A stretch of DNA of 64,000 bases from Diphasiastrum complanatum. Taxonomy: Eukaryota > Streptophyta > Lycopodiopsida > Lycopodiales > Lycopodiaceae. Both the position numbers and the translations under genes were made by a program. The notes beneath the pieces are model-generated. The model had not been told where the DNA came from and made no database searches. It saw only the letters and a program-made list of their open reading frames with translations. This document shows positions 11,527 through 21,214 of this stretch, piece after piece. The stretch covers positions 40,192,820 to 40,256,819 of the forward strand of contig CM055097.1 of the NCBI GenBank assembly GCA_029204225.1, written 5' to 3'. Each line of letters begins with the position of its first letter. The first letter of the stretch is position 1.

Positions 11527-13052
11527 CACCTAATATTGAGCCCAACATTGCTCTTCCCTTGACTCCCCATCAAGAGGCGACACTTTCTCTAATGCTCTCT
11601 GCACTCCGTGAAGATATGATCAGGCTCTTCAAACTTCTTGCCAGCCACCAGAAAGAGATGGATTCCCATCGACAAACGATCCCGTCAGTGCAATTGCACC
11701 TTCAGCGGGTAGATACATCTCGTGAAGAACTAAGACGGGAAATTACAGCCATCAAATGTCAAACATCCTCCCAAGTAACTACTTCAACTACAATCTGACG
11801 ACTCGAAAGCAAAGCGGAGCAACATCATACAGCAGTAACACTATCAGTGTTTCATGGGCCAATTTGAATCAACATTATCGAGCAGCTTTTCCATTTCATC
11901 AGAAGGAATTGGCCCATTCAGATTTTCAATTGTCGAATCATTTTGTACACAGTGAGATTTTGTGGAATTTGTGGAGCCCATAATCTCAGGTATGAAGTTA
12001 CTGTTAACCAAGCTGGAAAGACAGTTGTAAGACAGCATCTATAGACACGGGGACAGAGCAAGAAGGTCAACAATTTCCTGTTAAAGATATGTTTATTGCA
12101 TATCTTTCTATAATGCAAACAGTATGAGTGGAGTATTTACATTTACCAAGTGTTGCTCATGATGACAAGAAACATGTGCCCATTGAGAGTGTTCAATGGA
12201 GTTGAACTATAGGCTAGTCTAGAGACCATAATGACTTTCTACATCATACCTGGCATTGCAGAGTTTATGACCTAGATGCAACAAAAGCCAGAGGTAGGTA
12301 TATTAACAAAATCTCTCTCAAGCTTCAATGAAGCCGAAAGTTATGAATGTGAGGTGTGTGTAGATCAAGATATTAAAGTATGAGATATAATCATCCAAAA
12401 TGGTTACATCCGATGACAAAGTTGGTATTAACAAGGAAGTGCACAGGGTATATCCTAGGTAGTGTGAACGTGATAGATAGGTCATAAGGAGTCTGTCATG
12501 TAGTTATAAGTTGGAACTGGAAGTATCAGAGAATATTAAATGCACAATTTTTTGGAGAACAATGTCCGAAAAAGTATACCCAAGGTTTTACAGACTGTAA
12601 AAGAAAGTTTAGACGATGGAGGTAGCAAAGCTTCAGAGCTTATGGTTGTATGTGTGTCCTTGCTCTGTTTCTTTGGAAGTAATTCCCCAAAATAAAGGCA
12701 ATACCATAAACTTGTTAGCCAGACTAGAACATTACTAGGGTGAAAGCCAGTTCTACAAACACTTTCTGAAGGGAACTACGTTTCAAACCAAAATTCGCAG
12801 CGTTCTCAAATAAGAGGATATGTTAGGTAGAAAGAAATGCCATACAGACAAATGCATGCCCTAAATTTGAGTAGATAGAATTACAGGACAGACAAAGCTT
12901 TTCCTACCTGCGCCTCTCGACACTACTTTCAGCATCGCGCCTGGGTAACGACCTCCACAAAAGAGGGATTCACACTGCCCTAGAGCGCTTCGAGCTTCCT
13001 CGTCTTCTTCTGCTTCTGCCTCTTTTGGACACACAGCTGGATTTGCCTTCAC
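8920..13052 (-). CDS. Four-exon gene of unknown function, predicted 224-residue coiled-coil-like protein
   Basis: Exons on the minus strand are 13052-12908, 9740-9545, 9356-9188 and 9084-8920 (stop). All introns are GT-AG and the phases fit: exon 1 ends GCA G and exon 2 supplies AT to give Asp; exon 2 ends AA and exon 3 supplies A to give Lys; exons 3 and 4 join in phase 0. The total of 675 nt gives 224 residues. The N-terminus (MKANPAVCPKEAEAEEDEE) is acidic. Exon 2 carries a striking WEIVDDDGFVYKRPKK block, followed by charged, probably helical segments (YAAELQQWKDLF, VEELEQFIKECTDICD, IVRLLDEDIQKTEEQL). There is no signal peptide or membrane segment. I do not recognise the family with confidence; a nuclear coiled-coil protein is a guess from the acidic/basic patches and helices. 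Intron 1 (9741-12907) contains a LINE fragment and CT arrays. The exon 2/3 acceptor (gggaag) is weak. Confidence 0.7.
9741..10542. other. Intron 1 of the unknown gene, 3' part
   Basis: No coding or repeat structure recognised. This is the sequence between exon 2 and the LINE/CT-repeat insertion. Confidence 0.5.
10543..10564. repeat. (CT)n microsatellite at the 5' edge of a LINE fragment
   Basis: Eleven CT units directly abutting the left end of the LINE fragment that starts near 10565. A much longer CT array lies at the LINE 3' end. Confidence 0.9.
10565..11454 (+). mobile_element. LINE (non-LTR retrotransposon) 3' fragment with zinc-finger C-terminus of ORF2
   Basis: The plus frame 10615-10974 encodes the C-terminal part of a LINE ORF2. 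It holds a cysteine/histidine knuckle of the form C-S-M-C-(5)-IEDEFHFLFRCPAYYEIRG, typical of the tail of LINE reverse transcriptases. After its stop the 3' flank continues to attaataaaga, and then a CT array begins. The reverse transcriptase proper is missing, so this is a 5'-truncated copy. It sits inside intron 1 of the minus-strand gene, in antisense orientation to it, and CT repeats lie on both sides. It may belong to the same general LINE group as the larger relic at 26.7-29.2 kb, but the two do not overlap enough for me to compare them. Confidence 0.75.
11455..11522. repeat. (TC)n microsatellite at the LINE 3' end
   Basis: About 34 TC units following attaataaaga. Its position suggests it is either the LINE tail or the original insertion target. 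Confidence 0.97.
11531..11798 (+). pseudogene. Coiled-coil open frame, probably transposon-derived
   Basis: A plus frame open from about 11531 to 11798 encodes a polar helical peptide with segments such as LMLSALREDMIRLFKLL and REELRREITAIK. There is no ATG at its start, and the region lies inside the intron of the minus-strand gene, next to a LINE tail. It resembles the helical N-terminal part of retroelement gag/ORF1 proteins, but no diagnostic motif is present. Confidence 0.3.
11799..12907. other. Intron 1 of the unknown gene, 5' part
   Basis: About 1.1 kb with no recognisable coding sequence or repeat. It ends at the GT donor of exon 1 on the minus strand. Confidence 0.45.
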
Positions 13053-13500
13053 GAAGCTCTACGTTCAGCATATCTTGGCTACCCTAGCCTATCTTCCAAT
13101 TTTTCCTTGTTCAAAAGCAACAAACAAACGTCTTCCGTCTTCTTCCTAACACATTTTCGCTTGTTGGAGAATGTGCATCCATCGCTGGTGCCGATCTATC
13201 GCGCTTCCCTCCATCACTGCTCCTCTTCCTCTTCCTCTTGTTCTTGCTCTCCTTCATTCATTCGTTCCTTTCGTTCCTAAAAGGCAGGCTGTAGTGTTGA
13301 AATTTGATGGCCGTCATTTTGAACGTAGTCAAAAGGCCCCTAAACGTCAGGCATTACGAAATCGCGCTTCACGTGACATTTTGCCCCCTCCTATAACTTT
13401 TAAGGCTCGGCCATTTTGGCCGCCTATAAAATACAAGAATTTCTTGCATCATGAAACCAGTAGGCATCCTTATGCATATGTGCAATCTTTTTTACCAAGT
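13053..13500 (-). promoter_or_regulatory. Upstream region of the unknown four-exon gene
   Basis: A GC-richer, pyrimidine-rich region directly upstream of the minus-strand start codon at 13052. A plus-strand frame (13171-13644, 157 residues) runs across it with a low-complexity Pro/Leu-rich composition. I treat that frame as a by-product of promoter composition, though a divergent small gene is possible. No TATA box was pinned down. Confidence 0.3.
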
Positions 13501-13537
13501 TTTTTTTTTTTTTTTTTGGGGGGGGGGGGGGGGGTGG
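13499..13537. repeat. Poly(T)-poly(G) homopolymer junction
   Basis: A run of about 18 T followed directly by about 17 G. G runs of this length are rare in plants and also prone to sequencing length error. Confidence 0.9.
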
Positions 13538-13639
13538 AACGGCCGAGGACCTGGATCTTCCTTGATGTAAAAATCTTTTTTCTTGCCGTAAAGTTTTTTT
13601 TATATGCACCTTTCAGGCAGAAGGTGCATGTCAAATTTT

Positions 13640-15850
13640 GTTAAAAAAAACAAAAACAAAAAAAGGGGAAGGCACACAGATTCCGCGCAGGGAGGTGCCT
13701 CCCTTTTCTTCATAAAAAAGTAAAAAACTAATATTATGACACTTAAAGTTTTGCCCACAATAAAATAGCAAAATATGTACTGGGAAATGGTCTTTTTTGT
13801 GAGCTTTGTTGGATGAAATTCTCGTAAAATTATGACAAGGTTATTAGGTCGAGCCATGAACGTTCATTGAATCAACTGTAAGGTCACTTTTAAGATATTT
13901 CTTTCTCAAGCATAAAGGAAAACGAAGAAGATCGCCAAAATCTTTTTACGAGTCTCACTTATGCATGTTATGGGTCATAATCTCTCTTTTCAAATTTATT
14001 TAGGACCATTTTATGAGCATAATGTTCCTCTACGAAAACTAGCAACACAATTCTAGCCTTGAATTGAGGTTAATAATTGACCTATTAATATATGTGATCA
14101 TCTTCAATAAACCTTGAATTTTCGAGATAAGTTGACAACGTATACAAAATTGATTGCAATGAGACAATAAGCGCAATAACACAAAGCATAATGATTCTAG
14201 TGTAAACATGTATACACTTTGTAGCTTCTAGTAAGATTTTCACTTTGTAGATCTCAATGTTCTTGGAAATAGTAGATGTGATATATGTTGTCATAAAGCT
14301 TGAAGATAGTTAGTTGCCTAATTTGAGTACACTACAAACTCTATCATAGGAAAAATAGTGTTGTATTGCAAACAAAACACTAGAAATTTTCACACCAATA
14401 GGCAATCAGCAAGACATATACACATTGTCTACAACTAGGCATATACTCCTTGCTTGTATTTATTCTCATTTTTATTTGACTACTCATTTTGGCAATCAAT
14501 TTGTCTATATATGAGTATGTATCCCTTGTGCATTTTATAATTTGAAACATAGGCACAACCATTTATCCATTTTAAATTGATGAAATAATGTCGATTGGAT
14601 GCAGAATTATCTCTTCCAAATTGTTAGTACTTCTTATAATTAGAGCTATTAGTATTGTTTTGTTGGCATTTTGCCATGAAGAGGTCGCAATTTTCCTCTT
14701 CAAATTTTTCAAGAAAGAGATTATGCATGTCTCCTTACAATTTCGAAATATGCGGTTTGAGCTTTGAAATTTGCCAAAGAAAAGACCATTCACATCCAAT
14801 TGAAAATATTTCATCGATTTAAATTGGATATATGTTTGAGCGTATGTCTCAAAACTTGTGTTTGAGAATTTAAGAGGGGATTGTTGGCAAATTTTGTGAG
14901 TGAACTTGGAATTTTACATGATGCGACTAGTTGGCAAGAACTTATAAAACTTGGGTTTTTGACATTATGCGAGTTTGAGCAAACGTTTATGAATGGAATA
15001 TGTCTACAAATTATTATATGATATACCAACTTGATGTAAAAAGAAAGCAACCAGGACCAAAATGAAAGAAGTGAAAAAAAATTATTGGTTGGAAGAAACT
15101 GTATAAAGAGGGGGGGACCTAGTTAAGGAGTACATGAGTGACGAGAACCAACACAAATTGTAAGCCACAGAACAAGTGAATACTTTAGGTATAATATCGC
15201 AAGAGTCAAAGCAAAAAGTCTCAAAATTCTAGGCAACTCAAAATGCAAGCAACAACAAACAACCTTGCATCTACAACAAAACGAAGATAGTCGTAGAACA
15301 ATCTATCAAAGAGAGCAGTAAAATGATCAAGAAGCCAAAGGAAGAGAACCGATAAGTGGGGAATACATTATAAGAAAGAAAAAAGTTCAAGCAAGGACGG
15401 AGCATACAGGAAGCAAAGGGCAAGACAGCCAAGATAATCTCATGAGAATTAGAGGGACATGAAAAGATAGCCAAGGTAATCTCACGAGGATCAGATAAGT
15501 CAACAGAAATAGAATTGTGAAGGGTTGTTGACATCAATTTAAAAAGGCAATGATGAAGAGTCCTGCTAGCCCAAACCAAAAAAGGAGTCAACATTTCAAC
15601 ATTGTGTAGAAAGTACATTATTGTATGAATAGTTTGAAATTTAGATGTCATCTTTTCCACCAATTGGGATTTGGGGTGCATCTTGATTACATAGTTTAGC
15701 TTCTCACAGTAAGGCTTTTTACAGGAGGCTTCTTGCACATTGCAGTTCATACATCCAGTGAGGGGGACCATATATCCAACAAATATGCCTCCTGTTGATG
15801 TAGGATCTAAGTAGATGGGATGTTGAAACCACCTTGGAAGAAAATCCAAT
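13640..15850. other. AT-rich stretch without recognisable gene
   Basis: About 2.2 kb. The only long frame is 192 residues on the minus strand (15849-15271). Its translation is rich in Ser, Leu and Phe, and I find no domain, signal or related neighbour. It is probably a chance frame or part of an unrecognised repeat. Confidence 0.4.
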
Positions 15851-15899
15851 AAAGACTACGTCACCGGATGAACTTACTACCATGCAATAACTGTTTTCT

Positions 15900-16523
15900 C
15901 TTCATGATTGTTATTTTTACAGTCTACACTAAAATGTTTAAGCTTGTCTTATAAACATGACATCATGCCTAAACACATTAGTTAGCCATAATCTCTGTAA
16001 TCTTGTATATATACAAATAAATCAGATCAAATGAAAAAGGAATTGATGTGTGAATCAAAGTTCGTATGTGAATTCCATTGTATCTTATTCTTCAAAGTCA
16101 GAGATCACAAGAGAGAATGAGTGCAACTCAAGAAGTAGAGATACAATTTAATCCGTAACCAGCATAGTAGGATCACAGTACATAGCGCAATACTATTGTG
16201 AACCATTTACGGGCATAGGATCTATGATCTAATCGTTGTTTTTCACAACAGCTAATACACATACTCTAGTTTAATTATGTACACCTATACTGTCGAATGC
16301 TTTTTGATAATTTCTCTCTTTGTTATTGATACTTGCTCTAACGACTCACGAAGAATATCTGATACGAAGAGTGCATGGATGTCGTAGATGTCAAAGACAC
16401 TTACATATATATTCTTCTGGTTAAAAGAACAATCTAAGTATTAGTCAAATTTCGCGATTCGTTTTGATCTTGCCCTTTTGTCACTTTTGTAGCTTATATA
16501 TATTCAACAGAGTGGTATCATAG
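15900..16523 (+). mobile_element. Probable 5' LTR end and primer-binding site of a copia element
   Basis: The sequence ahead of the copia gag at 16607 contains a TATA-like tgtatatatacaaataa (about 16003-16019) and ends in tatattcaacagag followed by tggtatcatagc (16512-16523), a variant of the plant initiator-tRNA-Met primer site TGGTATCAGAGC. A second, similar TGGTATCTGAGC lies at 16553. The left LTR boundary could not be set. Confidence 0.45.
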
Positions 16524-16606
16524 CTGATAATTCATTATCCACACACCAATAGAGTGGTATCTGAGCGAGTTCAAATTGTCGATATAAATTTTAGATTGTT
16601 CATTAA

Positions 16607-17435
16607 CTATGGAAGGTACATCCTTAAAAATCCAATTGATTAACAAATTCAATGGTGACGACTTCCACATGTGAAAGTTCAAGATGAGGATGATACTCAT
16701 TGAGACAGAACTCTGGGGATACATCAATGGTTCGATAGCCACACTGGTCAAACCTGAAATGCATGGGAAGCGAAGGATGGCAAAGCATTAGCCATTGTAT
16801 TTTTGAACCTGAAAGATTCACAAATAGCTTATCATGTAGCCAACTATTTCACTTCCAAAGAAGCATGGGACACATTAACTGGTTTGTATGAAACGACAGA
16901 AGAATCTACTCGTCTCTTTCTGAGAAAGAAGTTTTTATCACTCAAGATGAATGAGCGAACCTCAATTACTAATCATTTGAACGAATTCAAACAGTTGCTT
17001 AACCGGTTAGTTGCAGTAGGTTCGCCAATATCGGATGAAGGCACTAATATGTCTCTTCTATCTAGTCTTTCTCCTTCTTACGACAATTCAGTATTGCTCT
17101 TGAGCTATCTCTACAGAAGCTAACAACAAGTTTATTTTAGGAAGAAGTAAGAAGGAAAAGCTTATCAACATCGAATACGAAGAAAATTGTCCTCTATTCG
17201 ACTAAGCAATAGTCCAAGAAGAAGAAAATTTCGAAGGACAAAAAGACTAAAGATAAACAAAATGAAACCAGCAATATCACGATCGATAGCAACAAAAATC
17301 GAAGACCAAGCTCTTCTACAAGTACTGCAAGAGAACCAACGACGATATCCAGGACTGTCAAGTCACAATGAAGCGAAGAAGAAGATGCAACAGCGGGATG
17401 GGAGGTTTGATTCTACAAAACCTCTCACAAAGATC
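16607..17435 (+). pseudogene. Ty1-copia gag, broken
   Basis: A start MEGTSLKIQLINKFNGDDF is interrupted by an in-frame stop where a Trp is expected (DDFHM-stop-KFKM). After frame changes near 16790 an intact block of 106 codons begins at 16803 (LKDSQIAYHVANYFTSKEAW), typical of the UBN2/gag region. A zinc-knuckle-like CKYCKRTNDDIQDC lies near 17315-17360 in a third frame. Several stops and shifts make it non-functional. Protease and pol do not follow; a reverse-oriented LTR starts at 17482. Confidence 0.75.
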
Positions 17436-17481
17436 TGACACTGCTGACAAGATCAACAAAGTAGAGATGCCCTGCTAGAGT

Positions 17482-18115
17482 TGTCAAAAATTAGTGGGAA
17501 TGGGCAGAAGCTGATGAGCAAGCTTGGTGTAGGATCGAAAGTGCCACAGTTAGCAGGAGAACGTTCAAAATGAATGATTCATAGATGCACAATGAAACGA
17601 TACAATAGTAGGACTGAAATTGCGATCTGATTAATATCAATAATGAGTACAATGACATGAAATTATAACTTCAGCTTGTTGAGCTTGATAACGCTGATAC
17701 AGATTAATGATTAATCAAACTCTGAATTCTCAGAAGAAGTTTTCTGATGAAAATTAACCTATTTAATATCCTACAAATATCTATGACAACCTTTTCTATA
17801 GTTATTACAACTGCCTCCTTACTATAAATGCTTTGTACAATGTAGGCGGACTATCAACGCGAAGTCGTTGACTGACAATATCGAAATTTACAAGTATCCA
17901 AAAATATACAATGACTCAAAAAATTACGGATTTTTTGAGTTGATCTCGTATCAAGAAATTCTGATTTGGGTATCGAAAAATATAGGATTTTTTGAGTCGA
18001 TACGGTATCGAAAAATTCTAGAAAGTTTGATCCTGAATTTTTCGATCTTTTGCTCATAAATTCAAGCTTTCTGTTTCTGGTTTTTCAGGATGCTCATTAA
18101 TGAATGGATTTGAGG
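17482..18115 (-). mobile_element. Copia-family LTR, minus orientation, 5' end truncated
   Basis: Read on the minus strand, it opens with a block containing gatgctcagcctcaaatcca and attaatgagcatcctgaaaa, and ends ttcccact.attttttgaca. The solo LTR at 51139-51970 shows the same order: the same opening block, the motif caacgact...gcgttgac...gtccgcctaca, then ggcagttgtaataactatag, and the same end. The first 10 or so bases (TGTTGGAATT) are replaced, so the LTR start is lost. The variable part holds repeated tatcgaaaaat / ttttgagt motifs. Confidence 0.7.
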
Positions 18116-18388
18116 CTGAGCATCGTCCTTTTGGTTCAGGTTAGATGAATCCTATATCCTTGTGAAGTCAAGATCAAGGAGGAGGCAATTCTAGATCCAA
18201 TTTTTATCCAAATTCAAGCTAGTTTCCATTCTTGTTTATACTAATAGGTTTGATTTGGCTTAAGATGAGGATCTTATTGAGAGGTCAAGCTTTGAGCTTT
18301 TTCAAGTCCCTAGGTAGTGGGATAGCTAGTCTTTTAATCATTTATATTTTGCATCTATTCTTGTGATCAAGATCTTTTATAGAGGTAG

Positions 18389-18525
18389 ATGGCTTCAATG
18401 AATGCATATCTTTTGGATTCACATGATAGATTAAATGCTTCTAATTATTCAATTTGGAAGCTAAGAATAGAATCAATTCTTATTTTACGAGATCGAGAAG
18501 ATCCTAATTGGAAGCCCGTACTAAT
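18389..18525 (+). pseudogene. Ty1-copia gag N-terminus, truncated
   Basis: The frame opens with MASMNAYLLDSHDRLNASNY and then IWKLRIESILIL, the conserved start of plant copia gag proteins. It closely resembles the gag start at 63892 (LEHSERLTSSNYAMWKIRME). After about 45 residues the similarity ends, although the frame stays open to 18736. Confidence 0.7.
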
Positions 18526-19170
18526 GATTCCTCTTCAAAATGTTCATATTTGTACATTTCATGCAGAGGTGCGTATAATAGAAAAAATAGTATATCTTTG
18601 CATCTTGTTTGCATGGAATTACGAGCCAGAGGCATCTGCGAAGGAAGCTATTTCGAGATTAGAGGATGTGTTGTCTAAAGCAGGCTTACATAAAGGCCAC
18701 GTTAAAATTAAAAAAAGACGACAAACTATCAGGTAAAACAGGAAATATTCCATGCAAGCTAAGCATTGGAGGATCCAAAGCTCGTTGATTTTTATCAAAT
18801 TATTCTGGCAAATAATCCAAGATTCAATACTCGGTTTGGAAAGAGATAATATCTGCAACTCAAGATTTCGAAGAAGAACATTCTATTGGTGTACACAAAG
18901 TAGAATTTTCTTTTTTATGCACCCTATTAAAATTATGTCCTCCAAGAAAATGAGAAAGTGCCTTGATTGCCATAATCATTGTATCACCATGTTGATGAAA
19001 CTTTGAATGGGCAACACTTATCTCATTATTCTTATAGGACTTCAGATAATGCCCCAATGCATGATCTCTTGAAAATTCTCCAACAGAGGATCTCTGCCCA
19101 CCTCAACGAATTGCAAAATCATCAAGAAAAATTGTTCTCTGAAATGAAAAAAATACAAAGTAACCTCTAG
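18526..19170 (+). pseudogene. Unidentified decayed coding block (plus strand)
   Basis: After the gag remnant, peptide-like segments appear in shifting plus frames: EPEASAKEAISRLEDVLSKA (to 18736), DFYQIILANNPRFNTRFGK, SATQDFEEEHSIGVHKVEF and LLKILQQRISAHLNELQNHQ (to 19170). Charged helical composition and the absence of A/T-driven bias suggest a former protein, but I recognise no family. It may belong with the minus-strand frames at 19188-20273. Confidence 0.3.
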
Positions 19171-19187
19171 TATAAACTCCGACATTA

Positions 19188-19755
19188 CAGATCTACTAGT
19201 ACAAGATAAGATACAAAACTTACGCATTCAGCTTTGTCTTCCTCGATTATTGCCTCTCCATCAATATTATGTCCACCTTTCGATGTCAATAAGACTGGTG
19301 AATAGACAGTTGGTTTTGGAAAACCAAGCTGACTTTGAAATCTGAGAAATTCCTCGTTAGAAGGAAGATCATTTTCTTTTTGGCACATTTTCTCCACAGC
19401 CATTTTCAAGCAATCTTTCCCTGAATAAAACTCATTCTTATTTACATCGTCAACACCAGGGAGAAGATCATCAGCATCATAATCGATTATATCTGAAAAT
19501 TCATGAAGCTCTTTGTTCAAAATGCAAAGAGTCTCAGCCTCTATGAAAGAAAAAAGATCCGATATATCCGATAGTGTCAAAAAAGAGTTATTATTTATAT
19601 TATAAGTAGGCAATGTAATAAGAGATCGATCAGAAGGAGAAAGGGTATTGGTAGTTCTAGGGCCTATAAACGATGCCCTATTTTGTGCAGGATCAAAATC
19701 TGCACAATCATCTAAACTAACGCTCGTATCAATATAATTTTTTCTATATCTACAG
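19188..19755 (-). CDS. Unidentified open frame, about 185 residues, acidic protein
   Basis: A minus frame is open from about 19755 to the stop near 19188, beginning VEDCRYRKNYIDTSVSLDDC and going on with ISDLFSFIEAETLCIL, YDADDLLPGVDDVNKNEF, CLKMAVEKMCQKENDLPSNE and FLRFQSQLGFPKPTVYSP. Composition is acidic and natural-looking. A further stretch upstream (NISDDSKAGPSTSEVLLP) lies in another frame, so one frameshift may divide a longer protein. No ATG or splice site is obvious at the left edge. I do not recognise the family. A transposon-encoded or virus-derived protein is possible, given that every neighbour is mobile. Confidence 0.35.
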
Positions 19756-19904
19756 TCTTCGACTTTTCAGATTTTGTACCGTTGGAAGAAGCACTTCAGA
19801 TGTAGAAGGGCCAGCTTTCGAATCATCAGAAATATTTAACAAAAGAAAAAAACAAACTGAAACTCTACAAATCTACGTCTTTTTATTGTGAATTGGACAA
19901 TCAT

Positions 19905-20273
19905 CTACAACTTGAAATCATTATGTAACTTGGTGAACACTCTATCAAGTTTAGCTTTATAGCTATGCTTGTCGAGTGTCACCAGGTCCTGATAATGAAT
20001 CATGTTCTTATTCTGAGATCTGAACAAGAAAGCACTGAGTAGAGACTTAAATCTGCGATAAAATCTTAGAAAATGCTTCCACACCAGGACCCTCACAATA
20101 ATAGAAGGAAGCACAAAAAGAAAAGGAGAAAAAAGGAATTTGAAATACTCTATATTATCACTAATACCAAATTCATGAAAAAAAGATAGCAGACTAGAAT
20201 CGAAATTAGACATTTCAACAAAAAAAATACAGAAAGAAAGATTTTGAATATCGGACTCAGGCACAAAATGCAA
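19905..20273 (-). CDS. Unidentified open frame, 122 residues, with a hydrophobic segment
   Basis: The minus frame starts MHFVPESDIQNLSFCIFF, contains a hydrophobic stretch (about residues 44-66, FLFSPFLFVLPSIIVRVLVW) followed by a basic patch and a polar tail (HYQDLVTLDKHSYKAKLDRV), and stops at 19905. It lies just upstream of the frame at 19755-19188 on the same strand and just downstream of a TATA-like box near 20533-20525 (ttttataaa on the minus strand). It could be a membrane protein of a mobile element or a chance frame. Confidence 0.3.
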   Translation of the reverse strand: MHFVPESDIQNLSFCIFFVEMSNFDSSLLSFFHEFGISDNIEYFKFLFSPFLFVLPSIIVRVLVWKHFLRFYRRFKSLLSAFLFRSQNKNMIHYQDLVTLDKHSYKAKLDRVFTKLHNDFKL

Positions 20274-21015
20274 GTTAAAATAAAATTACAACGCCCTATG
20301 CGCTCGAAAGAGATATCAGAAAACTGAGTATCAGATCCAAGCGTGAGTACAAAGAACAAGAAAAATTGACAAGTAAGGCGCGCTTGAGAGCGATATCGGA
20401 GCAGGCAATATCGGTTTCAGGCACAAATGTATAAACAAATGCGAAGCAGTGGCAAGTGTGCATTTGAAATCAATATTCGGCACAAAAATCAAAAGAATTT
20501 TGTGAAAATCCACGCATAAAATGACGAATTTATAAAAGAAATTCACACGTGTAAAAGAGGTCCGAAAGAATACATGTCGTTACGTGATTCGTCAGGAATA
20601 TTCCGTCGTATAGAGAATGATTGATCTGACATTTGTCGTGTAGAATGACATGTGTCGTATTCTGATTTGAGCACGTTGCATCATAATGACCTGTACAGAC
20701 AATACATGTGGACCACTTAAATGACGCCACATGTCCGCAACCATTTTTCACATGTGCAAAAGTTTTTTTTTTATAAATACCCCCACCAAATTTCCATTTT
20801 TTCTCGCAAATTTTTCATTTTTGACTTTCGATATCGATCTCAAGCGCGCTCTTTGTATGTTCTAATTCCACTAGCATTCCCCGCGCTCGAGACCGATACC
20901 ACGATATAACCGATATCGCTTTCAAGCGCGGAACTTCCTTCTTCTTTTTTTCTCTTGTATTCGTGCGGTCAAAACCAATATCCAGTCGTGATATCGATTT
21001 CAAGCGCCTTTCTTT
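20230..21015. repeat. Region of iterated GATATCG..TTCAAGCGC motifs in diverging orientation
   Basis: Plus-strand copies: gatatcgatctcaagcgcg (about 20830), gatatcgctttcaagcgcg (about 20911) and gatatcgatttcaagcgcc (about 20991). Minus-strand copies: the reverse complement of cgcgcttgagagcgatatcg (about 20378-20397) and of gcgctcgaaagagatatc (about 20299-20316), plus weaker ones near 20230 and 20470. The copies point away from a centre near 20650 that carries cacgtgt and catgtg boxes. TATA-like boxes lie between the centre and the motifs on each side. Confidence 0.6.
20680..20790 (+). promoter_or_regulatory. Promoter-like sequence with TATA box
   Basis: The box tttataaataccccc (TATAAATA at about 20773-20780) is preceded by cacatgtg, gacgccacatgtcc and acatgtgg, G-box/E-box-like elements. 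The motif-rich region follows downstream. It would drive plus-strand transcription toward 21104, where a short frame MMAKMKSTVCANTSVQPSHV runs to 21212 and is cut by copia sequence. No experimental support. Confidence 0.35.
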
Positions 21016-21214
21016 CGTAATTTTTTTTGTTTTCATTCTTTGTGCTTCATTTCAATATTCAAATCAGAGACTGTTTTTCAAATTTACTTCTTTTGTGTCT
21101 TAGAATGATGGCCAAGATGAAATCCACTGTCTGTGCCAATACCTCTGTACAGCCCTCCCATGTCCGTGTTCCCTCTGGCATTGGCCGTACACGTGGCAGA
21201 AAGCAGGTCTGATA

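Noticed and set aside
13171-13644. 157-codon plus-strand frame upstream of the unknown gene
   Set aside because: Low-complexity Pro/Leu/Phe composition and it runs through the T/G homopolymer, so coding is unlikely.
15271-15849. 192-codon minus-strand frame
   Set aside because: Long for its AT-rich setting but without domain, splice pattern, start context or relative; reported only as part of the non-coding stretch.
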